This document shows, in pieces, positions 27,778 through 36,334 of a DNA stretch of 64,000 bases (the stretch's first letter is position 1; each line of letters begins with the position of its first letter). A model generated the notes under the pieces. The model was not told the DNA's origin. It worked only from the letters and a program-made list of their open reading frames with translations, and did not search any database. A program made the translations under genes and the position numbers. Location: positions 187,720-251,719 of the forward strand of contig NZ_FQZS01000003.1 of NCBI RefSeq assembly GCF_900142105.1, in the 5' to 3' direction. This DNA is from Lutispora thermophila DSM 19022 (GTDB taxonomy: Bacteria > Bacillota > Clostridia > Lutisporales > Lutisporaceae).

Positions 27778-28170
27778 TTATTTATCGTCTAAAATTCTAG
27801 CTGGATTTGTTATAGATATATAGTTTTCATGAACCCAACCTTCCTTTCCCTCATTTTGTCCGGATTCTACGTAAACATAAAGGAAAGGTGTATTTCTTGT
27901 CGTATCATTATAAACTGCAACATCATCATACTTATACAAGGAACCTAAAGATGGATAATTAGTACCAGGACCACTTCTCAAACGAACTCCATTGCCTGTG
28001 ATATAGCCTAATCCCAGAAATTGCAATTCTCCAGGTTCTACTATAGAAGCAGCTTCTATGCCATTTTCATTAAGAACTATAGCTGTTGGAGCTATCTCCT
28101 CTGCAAATGCAATCCCAAACGATGACATAACAATTATAACTGATAGTAAAATGCTAATTACTTTTTTCAT
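27778..28170 (-). CDS. exported bacterial SH3-domain protein
   Basis: A 130-residue protein with a signal peptide (about 1-23, ending AFAE). A bacterial SH3 domain spans residues about 55-120 (GNGVRLRSGPGTNYPSLGSL, YVYVESGQNEGKEGWVHENYI). Such domains bind wall peptides or polymers. GGGAGG precedes the ATG. ECF-type promoter copy 3 lies about 90 nt upstream, and the PBP-like gene follows in the same direction. The pair suggests a wall-related role for the regulon. Confidence 0.82.
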   Translation of the reverse strand: MKKVISILLSVIIVMSSFGIAFAEEIAPTAIVLNENGIEAASIVEPGELQFLGLGYITGNGVRLRSGPGTNYPSLGSLYKYDDVAVYNDTTRNTPFLYVYVESGQNEGKEGWVHENYISITNPARILDDK

Positions 28171-28259
28171 TTGAAAAACCTCCCTTTATATATTTTATAT
28201 AATTTTCTTATGTGTAATTTTCGCTATACCAATGGAATCACCTCCATTTGCCTTTTACC

Positions 28260-28292
28260 TATATAACGAAATGGAGTGGGTGTTATGGGACA
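28260..28292 (-). promoter_or_regulatory. ECF-type promoter copy 3
   Basis: TGTCCC-N18-CGTTATATA on the minus strand, upstream of the SH3 and PBP-like genes. The leader below it carries GGAGGTGATTCCATTGG, which also appears below promoter 4. Confidence 0.85.
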
Positions 28293-28400
28293 CTTGTTTT
28301 GTTGAGCTATATAATTTTGCTCTATAGCTGTTTGTTGTGAGTACCTTTTCTAATATGAGCAGCCTTTTTTCTTAACAATTTTTTTCTATCAGGGTAAGAA

Positions 28401-29066
28401 CTACTTTATATTGTGTTTATATTTGATGGCTCTTAATGGTTTATCATTTATGTCATATGAAGTGATACTGCTGATAACATCTGTATATATATAGAAGCTA
28501 CCTTTTTCTTTTAAAAATTTATCTTGATCATATATTAATATAAAATAGCCTTCTTCATTTATTGGAGGTTGCTTTACTTCTCCATTTATGAATTGAATTT
28601 CAATCTTTTTAATCCTTTTATCAAAAACACGTCCGCCTATAACACAACGATCTGTGTTGCTATCATAAAAGCCAATCTGAGTGAAAGCATTCTTTGCTCT
28701 AATAACATACTCTTCATCATCTTTACTTTCATATGTTGTGAAAGCATTATTTCCTATGCTTTGAACCTTTTTATTAGATATAATGCTACAGATTCCAGTA
28801 TTATATTGATTCAAGATGGGATTTTGTAGCCTTCTATCTTTAAAGCTATAGACAGTGTAAATGGAGTTTTTGTACGCTTTCTGTTTGCCAATTGATATAT
28901 GCTTAATGTTTTTATAGTTCTGGTAAATTAAGGTACTAATATAATATTCATTTTTAAAGGTGTAATTAGCAATATGAGTCATTATACTATATACGGAAAA
29001 GATAATAGACGAAATTATAATAATAAATGAAAAAGAGATAAAAATGTAAGAATGTATTTTTTTCAT
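28401..29066 (-). CDS. membrane-anchored extracytoplasmic protein of unknown function
   Basis: A 221-residue protein with an uncleaved signal anchor (about 8-30) and an external domain rich in Tyr, Asn and Lys. No family is recognised. TCTGGAGGA precedes the ATG. It follows the 123-residue exported protein after 95 nt that include a hairpin, so it is probably the second gene of the transcript from promoter copy 4. Its sequence is unlike its neighbours, which suggests a cassette-specific cargo gene. Confidence 0.6.
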   Translation of the reverse strand: MKKIHSYIFISFSFIIIISSIIFSVYSIMTHIANYTFKNEYYISTLIYQNYKNIKHISIGKQKAYKNSIYTVYSFKDRRLQNPILNQYNTGICSIISNKKVQSIGNNAFTTYESKDDEEYVIRAKNAFTQIGFYDSNTDRCVIGGRVFDKRIKKIEIQFINGEVKQPPINEEGYFILIYDQDKFLKEKGSFYIYTDVISSITSYDINDKPLRAIKYKHNIK

Positions 29067-29088
29067 ATGTTCCTCCAGAAATAATAGA

Positions 29089-29122
29089 ATAACACAATAT
29101 TTACGCTATAACATTGTGTTAT
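29089..29122 (-). terminator. hairpin between the 123- and 221-residue genes
   Basis: ATAACACAAT pairs perfectly with ATTGTGTTAT. No strong T tract follows, so it may only attenuate transcription or protect RNA. Confidence 0.45.
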
Positions 29123-29161
29123 CCCGTCATTATTTTATTTTATGAACATTAACTGTTTCAG

Positions 29162-29533
29162 TTACCAAGTTATATAATGATAAACTTCATACCAGTTCTC
29201 TATTCTATAAAACTCTGTTTCTGCTTCATCCATAGCGTAGGTTTCAATATAATCAAGTTCATAGTTATTTTGAAATCTAAGCTCTTTGTAATATGTTTTG
29301 CTTGATATAATGTCACGCTCACCTGATATCTTCCAAACTTTATATTTAGTGACTATTCTATCTATAACAGTGTCAAACATATAATCGGGGGAAATTATAT
29401 CTGATGAAATTGCTATATTAGGCACAATTTCTTGTATAGCGGAAGTTGATTCTGTTTCATCAGCAAAGATAGCAGCGCTCGATAAAAATGAAATCGTCAT
29501 TGTAAGCATAAGTAATATTAAACTTTTTCTCAT
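29162..29533 (-). CDS. exported protein of unknown function
   Basis: A 123-residue protein with a signal peptide (about 1-24, ending IFAD). The mature part is acidic with a Tyr-rich C-terminus ending YHYITW. No family is recognised. The start is ATG 29533, 6 nt after GAGGAGG; an upstream in-frame ATG lies in the leader and lacks a site. ECF-type promoter copy 4 lies about 80 nt upstream. Confidence 0.68.
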   Translation of the reverse strand: MRKSLILLMLTMTISFLSSAAIFADETESTSAIQEIVPNIAISSDIISPDYMFDTVIDRIVTKYKVWKISGERDIISSKTYYKELRFQNNYELDYIETYAMDEAETEFYRIENWYEVYHYITW

Positions 29534-29614
29534 AGGTAATACCTCCTCAAGTTTATTACTCATATATATTCAAATAATTCTAAATCAATGGAATCACCCC
29601 ATTTGACTTTCACC

Positions 29615-29647
29615 TATATAACGAAATGAAGGGGGCGTTTTGGGACA
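29615..29647 (-). promoter_or_regulatory. ECF-type promoter copy 4
   Basis: TGTCCC-N18-CGTTATATA on the minus strand, followed by a leader with GGGGTGATTCCATTG like that below copy 3. Confidence 0.85.
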
Positions 29648-29759
29648 CTTGTTTTAATATTTTTATAAAAATTTTTGTTGCAGCTTTCTGGCATTTTTAT
29701 AGTCCATGGTATAAGACGAAAAAACACTTCTATCTACACCTTCTTTGATAAAGTTATTT

Positions 29760-30272
29760 TTAAATTTCAATAGTGTAGTACAGTTGAATCTGATCAGGGC
29801 GAAAATCTGCCCAGTATTGGTCTTCTGTTAAGCCTAATGCTTTAATATATTCTTTAATGAAAGTTTTTCCTTCTTTATCCAGTTTTTATCAAATATTTCT
29901 TTTTCTTTTAAATACAGAGCTTTAGCTTTCTCAACGGAAATACCTAATCCCTCATCTTTGCCAATTTCATATAATATTTTTATTTTAGCTCTTCTTTTGA
30001 TGACTTCAATATAATTATCTGAATCTTTAATTGCTCCGTCTATGTTATAAAGTTTCCTATAAATTTCAACTTCATCCTTGTATATTTTATATCGTTAGCT
30101 TTGGCAACAACTTCTTTATTATCCGAGCTAATGTAATCTTTCATAATTTGTGCTAATTCTAATATCTGGGATATACTCAGAGGCATTATTTCATGGTTGC
30201 TGACTGGGTTAGCTATTAAAATGAAAGTAAAAATCAAAATGCCTATCATTGTAAAATTAAGCTTTTTTTCAT
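29760..30272 (-). pseudogene. frameshifted exported SurA-like protein gene
   Basis: The start ATG 30272 has a good GGAGGTAAAG site. The signal peptide is broken at an A7 tract; one more A would join it to the next frame, which reads MIGILIFTFILIANPVS. A second shift near 30060 leads into YRKLYNIDGAIKDSDNYIEVIKRRAK. A third near 29895 leads into YIKALGLTEDQYWADF and a stop at 29760. The joined product would resemble small exported proteins with a SurA-N-like helical region. It lies below promoter copy 5. Confidence 0.75.
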
Positions 30273-30391
30273 AACTTTACCTCCAAATCAAGAACTTATA
30301 GATAATAAGTACGTCTAATTACTATAATGAACAATAGCAATATAATCACTGTTAATAATAAAAAATGTAGTGTTTTGATTCCTGTTCATAA

Positions 30392-30424
30392 TATATAACG
30401 AAATGGAAAGGGTATTTCGGGACA
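30392..30424 (-). promoter_or_regulatory. ECF-type promoter copy 5
   Basis: TGTCCC-N18-CGTTATATA on the minus strand, upstream of the frameshifted SurA-like gene. Confidence 0.8.
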
Positions 30425-30550
30425 TTTTTTCAATAAAATATATTAGTTTTAATGCAGTTTGCCATATTTTTCTTATAAGTTGATTGTATCCAGATATTAA
30501 ATATCCAAAAAAGTGGAATAATATATTGAGAGTGAAAAGGAAGATAAAGT
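30425..30550 (-). repeat. duplicated cassette segment, copy C
   Basis: A more diverged match to 25186-25310 (shared TATTTTTCTTATAAGTTGATTGTAT-like text, seen in pieces). As in copy A, it joins straight to an ECF promoter with no sigma or anti-sigma gene. The rest of the gap to 30723 holds no supported gene. Confidence 0.6.
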
Positions 30551-30723
30551 GATAATTACTGAGAGAGGACCAGAGCGGCTACAAAAAAGAAGAAAAAACA
30601 GCCATAAATACGTCAAATAAACCGGAACTATATAATAGCATTTTATTCCGAAGTTTAATACTTCTTAGCAAAGTGCTATGATATTAGCTGGTTAAAAAGA
30701 CAAAATAGGAGGCTTGCTTACAA

Positions 30724-31971
30724 ATGATTAAAGACATACTGCATTTTATGTTAGTCATAGTGCAGATTTTAGCTCTATTATATGGATTCTATTACTTTTC
30801 AACTTCTATATATGGTATTGCGGAGAAGTTCAGCAAGAAACCTTCAAAAAATTACTTGCCTTTAAAGAAGTTTGCCATATTTATACCTGCTCACAATGAG
30901 GAAAATGTAATAGGAAATATAGTAGAAAACCTAGGGCATTTAAATTATCCCAAGGAGTACTATGATGTATTTGTCATAGCTGATAATTGTAGTGATAACA
31001 CCGCCAAAATAGCTGAAGAAGGCGGAGCCAATGTATTGGTAAGGTATAATGAAGAAAAAAAAGGAAAAGGTTACGCTCTTCAATGGGCTTTCAGAGAAGT
31101 ATTATATAGAAAAGATGCGGATTACGATGCTGTGGTGGTGTTCGATGCTGATAATCTGGTATCAAGGGATTTTCTAAAAGAAATGAATAACAAGCTATGT
31201 GATGGGCATAAGGTTCTTCAGGGTTACATAGACAGTAAAAATCCTGAAGATTCCTGGATTACCACCAGCTATTCCATTGCATTCTGGTCATCTAACAGGT
31301 TGTTTCAGTGTGCAAGGGAATATTTAGGTCTAAGCTGCCAAATAGGAGGTACGGGATTCTGTGTAGATGTAGATATATTGAAAAGAATAGGCTGGGAAGC
31401 TACCTGTCTGGTAGAAGATCTAGAATTTACAATGAAGCTTATGCTTAACGGTATACGAGTTGGATGGGCTCATAATGCTGTGGTTTATGACGAAAAACCT
31501 CTCACCATGGCCCAATCCTGGAGACAAAGGAGAAGATGGATGCAGGGCTTTGCAGATGTATGTTCCAGGTATTTTATCAAGCTTCTTGTGAAGTCAATAA
31601 AAGAAAAGAATTTTGCCTTATTTGATTGTGCTATTTATACTCTTCAACCTTATATGATAATAATGGTTGGAATGACGTTGCTAATACCTGCACTAAACAC
31701 TTTTGTATTTGATAATGAGATGCTTATAATTACCAGCAGATTTTTCCCTAATTTCTTCAAAGCATTTGGAGTGTTGCAATTTTTGCTGATACCCATAGGA
31801 TTGCATTTAGATGGCAAGTTCAATTATAAGCTGTTCTTGTACTATCCCACATATGCCTTGTACTGTCTCACTTGGATTCCAATATCCATACAGGGAATAA
31901 TAATGAAGAATAATAAGGAATGGAGTCATACTCTCCATACTAGGACTTTATCAATTCATGAAATTGAGTGA
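30724..31971 (+). CDS. family 2 glycosyltransferase, membrane-bound
   Basis: A 415-residue processive-type GT2 enzyme. An N-terminal transmembrane helix (about 5-28) precedes the GT-A domain, with IPAHNEENVIGNIV, the metal-binding DADNLV, EDLEFTMKL and the QRRRWMQG motif typical of cellulose- or chitin-synthase-like enzymes. Three or four C-terminal helices follow. The sugar donor and product are not determined. AGGAGG lies about 13 nt before the ATG, rather far. It opens a plus-strand region just outside the ECF island. Confidence 0.85.
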   Translation: MIKDILHFMLVIVQILALLYGFYYFSTSIYGIAEKFSKKPSKNYLPLKKFAIFIPAHNEENVIGNIVENLGHLNYPKEYYDVFVIADNCSDNTAKIAEEGGANVLVRYNEEKKGKGYALQWAFREVLYRKDADYDAVVVFDADNLVSRDFLKEMNNKLCDGHKVLQGYIDSKNPEDSWITTSYSIAFWSSNRLFQCAREYLGLSCQIGGTGFCVDVDILKRIGWEATCLVEDLEFTMKLMLNGIRVGWAHNAVVYDEKPLTMAQSWRQRRRWMQGFADVCSRYFIKLLVKSIKEKNFALFDCAIYTLQPYMIIMVGMTLLIPALNTFVFDNEMLIITSRFFPNFFKAFGVLQFLLIPIGLHLDGKFNYKLFLYYPTYALYCLTWIPISIQGIIMKNNKEWSHTLHTRTLSIHEIE

Positions 31972-32035
31972 TTAAAAATATTATTATATAGATAAAAACT
32001 ATGGCATAGGTAAATATTTTTTTCAGGGGTTTAAA

Positions 32036-32935
32036 ATGGATAAAAAGACAGGGGTTATATTAACAGGCATATCTGCTGCCTGCTTTGGTTTTTTACCTGT
32101 ATTCGCCTCACTGGCCTATAGAAATGGAGGCAATGGGGTTACGTTGATATCTGTGAGGTTTTTATCTGCAGCAGCAATTTTATGGATTATTGTTCTTTTA
32201 AGGCATAAGCAATATAAGCTTGGAAAATTAAAAATAATTCAATTGTTTGCGTTAGGAGTTTTTGGGTATATATCGGCTACAGCTGGCTATTTTTCTGCAT
32301 TGGATTATATTTCTGCTCCTTTTGTAGCTTTGCTCTTTTATTCAAATCCCATAATTGTATGCGTTTTATCCTTCTTTATCTTCAAAGAAGAGATAAACAC
32401 CAACAAAGCCATTGCTTTGTCATTGTCGCTGCTAGGACTTGTACTAATAGTAGGTTTTAGCATTGGCAATATTCATATAAAAGGAGTACTTTTGGCTGTT
32501 TTGGCTGCGTTTTTATATGCAGGATATATTATAGCAAGCGGAAGGATAGTAACCGGTGTAGATCCGATTGTTGCAACAACATATGTTGTATCATCCTGTG
32601 CTATTGTTACGATTATTTTTGGATTTATAACCAGTTCCTTTGTAAGAATAAATTACATAGTTTTCATTTATGGATTTATTATGGCGTTTTTTTCTACAGT
32701 TGTAGCCATACTGTTCTTGTTTGAAGGCATAAAGAGAATAGGGACTTCTAATGCGGCAATTGTGAGCAGTATAGAGCCCATAGTCACTGTGTTGGCCAGT
32801 ACATTTATTCTTGGAGAAAGAATGACTATGCCACAGATTATTGGCGGTATTATGGTTATCATGGGTATTATGGTGTTGCAGAGACCAATAAAACCAAAAG
32901 AAATAAAGGACTTTGAAAACAGCATTGAAGAATAA
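32036..32935 (+). CDS. EamA/DMT family transporter
   Basis: A 299-residue membrane protein with ten predicted helices in two EamA repeats (about 5-140 and 150-285). The second repeat ends with the typical SSIEPIVTVLASTFILGERM. Such carriers export amino acids or other metabolites; the substrate cannot be told from sequence. CAGGGG precedes the ATG. Its stop codon lies inside a terminator hairpin. Confidence 0.86.
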   Translation: MDKKTGVILTGISAACFGFLPVFASLAYRNGGNGVTLISVRFLSAAAILWIIVLLRHKQYKLGKLKIIQLFALGVFGYISATAGYFSALDYISAPFVALLFYSNPIIVCVLSFFIFKEEINTNKAIALSLSLLGLVLIVGFSIGNIHIKGVLLAVLAAFLYAGYIIASGRIVTGVDPIVATTYVVSSCAIVTIIFGFITSSFVRINYIVFIYGFIMAFFSTVVAILFLFEGIKRIGTSNAAIVSSIEPIVTVLASTFILGERMTMPQIIGGIMVIMGIMVLQRPIKPKEIKDFENSIEE

Positions 32936-32947
32936 TGCTGTTTTTTT
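32918..32947 (+). terminator. terminator overlapping the EamA stop codon
   Basis: AACAGCAT pairs with ATGCTGTT and runs into a stretch of seven T. Confidence 0.8.
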
Positions 32948-33001
32948 GTTGCAATTCAGCATACAGAAATTATATAAAAGATTTTTCATTTATGATAAAA
33001 T

Positions 33002-33013
33002 TGTATCGATACA
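33002..33013. promoter_or_regulatory. 12-bp palindrome upstream of the MocR gene
   Basis: TGTATCGATACA is a perfect palindrome 60 nt before the MocR-type regulator gene and next to a TATAAT. It may be an operator. Confidence 0.4.
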
Positions 33014-33074
33014 GTTATAATGGAATTAAAGTCGGGATGAGATTAATATAGTATCCTACTGAGAGGGTGGAAGC

Positions 33075-34502
33075 ATGATTTTAGATTTGAAAATAGATAA
33101 AAATGTGCAGGAACCTGTATATTTTCAGATATATGAGCAAATTAGGGATTTAATAGCCAGCGGAGCATTAAAAGGAGAAAGCAAATTGCCTTCCATAAGG
33201 GCCTTATCCAAGGCATTGGGAGTAAACTCTGTAACAGTGGTTACAGCATATAATATGCTGGAAAAGGACAGATATGTATATAAAAGACAAGGAAGCGGGA
33301 CATTTGTTATATCCAAGGGAGAAGATTTTCTTTTAAATAGGGAACAGCCTATGTATTTCGAACCCGGTGAATTGGACATGGAGAATGAGTACGATGATGA
33401 ATATATTGATTTCTCCATATCGGCTCCTGATCCTAAGCTGTTTTCGGTGAAGGATTTTCGACAGGTGATGAACGAAGTTTTAGAGGAAGATGGTGCAAGG
33501 GCTTTCATGTATCAGAAAAGCGTAGGCTATAGACCGTTAAGAGATGCATTGGTTGATTATGCAGCAAATTACGGAATAAATTGCAAATCTGAAGATATAT
33601 ATGTGGTATCAGGAGCTCAGCAGGGAATAGACATCATGGCAAAGGCTCTGGTAAAAAGCGGCGATTGTGTATTTGTTGAACAGCCTACCTATAGCGGAGC
33701 CATAGCTGCTTTTAAATCCAGGGGAGCCAAGCTGGTGGAAGTACCTCTTCAGAAAGACGGACCGGGTATAAAGGAATTGGAGAAACTGGTAAGAATATAT
33801 AAGCCGGTTTTATTTTATGCTATGCCTAATTTCCATAATCCCACTGGAAGCATATATTCTGATAGAAAGAAAAGATACATGCTTCTTCTGGCTAAAAAAT
33901 ATGATTTTAGAATTTTGGAGGATGATTATTCAGGAGATTTGAACTATACAGATCAAAAATTACTTCCCATAAAAGCCTATGATAATAATGATCGGGTGAT
34001 TTATCTCAAAAGCTTTTCAAAAATATTCATGCCAGGTTTTCGTTTAGCTTACATGGTAATACCGGAAGATATAAGGAGGAAAGCCGCCGATGCCAAGATA
34101 GCTTCAGATATTTCAACTTCTGGACTCATGCAGAGAATATTGTGCAAGTATATACAGAAGGGCATATTGGAAAAGCATATAAAGTTTTTGAGAAAAGAAT
34201 TTAGTGTAAGGTATTTGGAGATGGTCAGAGCAATAAAGAAGACCATAAGAGGAGCCAGCTTTTTTGAGCCAGGAGGAGGTTTAAATCTATGGGTCAACCT
34301 GCCTGATGGAATAAGTTCTCAGGAACTTTATGAAAATTGCAGGGATAAAAAGGTTATATTTTCACCGGGAACCTTTTATTTCAATGATGAGAAAGGCCAG
34401 TGCTATATGAGGATGAGCTTTGCTGCTACTAATATTGATGAAATATGGAAAGGATTATCCATCATCGGTATGGAGGTGGAGAAACTCAAAAATAAGTATT
34501 GA
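33075..34502 (+). CDS. MocR/PdxR-type regulator (GntR plus aminotransferase domain)
   Basis: A 475-residue fusion. The N-terminal winged helix (about 1-75) has YEQIRDLIASGALKGESKLPSIRALS and the wing RQGSGTFV. The C-terminal fold-type I aminotransferase domain has SGAQQGIDIMAKAL, MPNFHNPTGS, EDDYSGDL and the PLP lysine in YLKSFSKIFMPGFRL. These proteins use PLP adducts as effectors rather than catalysing transamination. GAGAGGGTGG precedes the ATG. It may control the EamA gene or itself. Confidence 0.9.
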   Translation: MILDLKIDKNVQEPVYFQIYEQIRDLIASGALKGESKLPSIRALSKALGVNSVTVVTAYNMLEKDRYVYKRQGSGTFVISKGEDFLLNREQPMYFEPGELDMENEYDDEYIDFSISAPDPKLFSVKDFRQVMNEVLEEDGARAFMYQKSVGYRPLRDALVDYAANYGINCKSEDIYVVSGAQQGIDIMAKALVKSGDCVFVEQPTYSGAIAAFKSRGAKLVEVPLQKDGPGIKELEKLVRIYKPVLFYAMPNFHNPTGSIYSDRKKRYMLLLAKKYDFRILEDDYSGDLNYTDQKLLPIKAYDNNDRVIYLKSFSKIFMPGFRLAYMVIPEDIRRKAADAKIASDISTSGLMQRILCKYIQKGILEKHIKFLRKEFSVRYLEMVRAIKKTIRGASFFEPGGGLNLWVNLPDGISSQELYENCRDKKVIFSPGTFYFNDEKGQCYMRMSFAATNIDEIWKGLSIIGMEVEKLKNKY

Positions 34503-34530
34503 CAACATAAAAATTAAATCTTATCCTTAT

Positions 34531-34564
34531 ATTGTAAACCAAACAAATATTTAAGGTTAACAAT
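34531..34564 (+). promoter_or_regulatory. BirA-type biotin operator
   Basis: ATTGTAAACC and GGTTAACAAT form a near-perfect inverted repeat separated by 14 nt, as in the biotin operator TTGTTAACC-N15-GGTTAACAA. It sits just before bioY. Confidence 0.82.
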
Positions 34565-34580
34565 AGAAAGGATGATTAAC

Positions 34581-35135
34581 ATGAAACTTACAACAAAAGA
34601 AATAACCATGGTGTCTCTTTTTGTGGCATTGATCACAATTGGTTCTAAGATTACCATACCATCACCAATAGTGCCTTTTACATTGCAATGGATGTTTGTT
34701 GCTTTATCAGGAATGCTGCTAGGAGCAAAGCTAGGTGCTATAAGCATGGCCGTCTATATTATACTTGGGTTGATTGGTCTTCCTGTTTTTGCTAAAGGAG
34801 GAGGCATAGGTTACGTAGTATCTCCTACTTTTGGATATCTTTTAGGTTTTATCGCTGCGGCATATATTATAGGTAAAGCGGTAGAAGGGATGAAGGATAT
34901 AAGATTTGCAGGAATTTTTGGTGCAATGGTCTTGGGCTTGCTGGTGGTTTACACCATAGGTGTATCCTATATGTATCTAATGCTCAATTTTTATATTGGC
35001 AAATCAATTACAATATCAAAGGCAATTTGGACAGGCGCATTGATTTTTGTGCCCACAGATTTGCTTTCAGCCGTAGTTTGTTCATTATTGGGTGTCAGGG
35101 TTGGAGGACAAATAAGGGCGATAATCAGTAATTAG
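34581..35135 (+). CDS. bioY: biotin transporter S component BioY
   Basis: A 184-residue ECF-transporter substrate-binding membrane subunit with six helices. Family signatures SPIVPFTLQWMFVALSGMLLG (seen in pieces) and GLIGLPVFAKGGG are clear. It imports biotin, probably with a shared EcfAAT module that is not in this window. The start is ATG 34581, with AAAGGA 8 nt upstream. Control by BirA is supported by the operator immediately upstream. Confidence 0.93.
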   Translation: MKLTTKEITMVSLFVALITIGSKITIPSPIVPFTLQWMFVALSGMLLGAKLGAISMAVYIILGLIGLPVFAKGGGIGYVVSPTFGYLLGFIAAAYIIGKAVEGMKDIRFAGIFGAMVLGLLVVYTIGVSYMYLMLNFYIGKSITISKAIWTGALIFVPTDLLSAVVCSLLGVRVGGQIRAIISN

Positions 35136-35344
35136 TGCATTTTGAAATTGAATATTATTAGATTAATTAAGCTACAGCTCAATATCTAAAGCTTTTAAAA
35201 CACCTTTTAGTTTAATGAGAAAACACTGTTATTTTTTGCCTGAAATACCCCCTAATTAATATTTGTAGTTTTTTTAGCTGAAGTATAGAATTAAATGTTG
35301 ATAGCTGATATGCATTGGCAATGTATTTAAGGGGGTTTAGCACT

Positions 35345-36334
35345 TTGAAAGTAGGTATCCCAAGAGCACTTTTGTTTTATTATTACTATCCTCTATGGAA
35401 AACATTTTTTGAAGAATTGGGATGTGAGGTAGTCACTTCGGGAAACACCACTAAAGAGCTTATAGATAAGGGAATAAAGGCTTCGGTGCCCGAAATATGT
35501 GTACCTATAAAGATATTAAATGGTCATGTTCTGGAACTTTTGGATTCAGGTGTGGATTATGTGTTTATACCCAGGATGATGAGCATTAGGAAAGGTGAAT
35601 TTTTTTGCCCGAAATTCATGGGCCTTCCTGATATGGTAAGACATAGCCTTCCAGGCGCTCAGGGAAAAGTTCTGTATCCGAAGATTTCATCCTTGTCCGA
35701 TGATATATCTGATGATGCATTATACCTTGAACTAGGAGAAGCTTTGGGAGTATCACATAAACAGATTAAGGAAGCATTGAAAGAAGGAAGGGAAGTCTGG
35801 AAGAAATTCAGGAATAAATCTAAAGAAGGTCATACGATTGCAGAAGCAATGGATTATGTAATGACGGGCAAAGAACCGGAAAAGCAGGAAGATTGCACAA
35901 TTACAATAGGTTTGATGGGCTATGTCTATGATGTCTATGACGAATTTGTAAGCATGGGGATAGTAGACAAGTTGAAGGATATGGGGGTTAGAGTGCTAAC
36001 CTTTGAGATGATGGATGAGGAAATGTTGGACAGGGAGTTGGATTTTATGAAGAAAAGGCTCTTTTGGACCTTTTCAAATAAACTCCTCGCTGCTGGATAT
36101 AAATTTCTTAAGGATAAGAATATTGATGGTGTAATCCATGTTACAGCCTTTGGCTGTGGCCCTGATTCATTGATTGGCAAACTGATGGAGATAGATTCTA
36201 TTGAATACGGTAAGCCTTTTATGACCATAAGAGTAGACGAGCATACAGGAGAGAACCATCTTTTGACTCGTATAGAAGCCTTTGTTGATATGATTCAAAG
36301 AAAAAAGGTAAAGTCCTTAAAGGAGGCAGAGTAA
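35345..36334 (+). CDS. DUF2229 / acyl-CoA dehydratase activase-related protein, part A
   Basis: A 329-residue cytoplasmic protein beginning KVGIPRALLFYYYYPLWKTFFEELG, the start of DUF2229. Conserved cysteines occur in PEICVPIK, EFFCPKF and AFGCGPDS, and the end has RVDEHTGENHLLTRIEAF. In many bacteria this domain is part of one long protein with activase domains; here it is a separate gene. The start is TTG 35345, 9 nt after AAGGGGG. The ATG at 35315 lacks a site. The next gene starts directly after its stop. The reaction is unknown; a redox or cluster-bearing role is inferred. Confidence 0.82.
   Translation: MKVGIPRALLFYYYYPLWKTFFEELGCEVVTSGNTTKELIDKGIKASVPEICVPIKILNGHVLELLDSGVDYVFIPRMMSIRKGEFFCPKFMGLPDMVRHSLPGAQGKVLYPKISSLSDDISDDALYLELGEALGVSHKQIKEALKEGREVWKKFRNKSKEGHTIAEAMDYVMTGKEPEKQEDCTITIGLMGYVYDVYDEFVSMGIVDKLKDMGVRVLTFEMMDEEMLDRELDFMKKRLFWTFSNKLLAAGYKFLKDKNIDGVIHVTAFGCGPDSLIGKLMEIDSIEYGKPFMTIRVDEHTGENHLLTRIEAFVDMIQRKKVKSLKEAE

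Noticed and set aside
30040-30249. 69-residue minus-strand frame as an independent small membrane protein
   Set aside because: Its hydrophobic start joins the upstream ATG and signal peptide after one base change, and its end continues in another frame, so it is part of a frameshifted gene.
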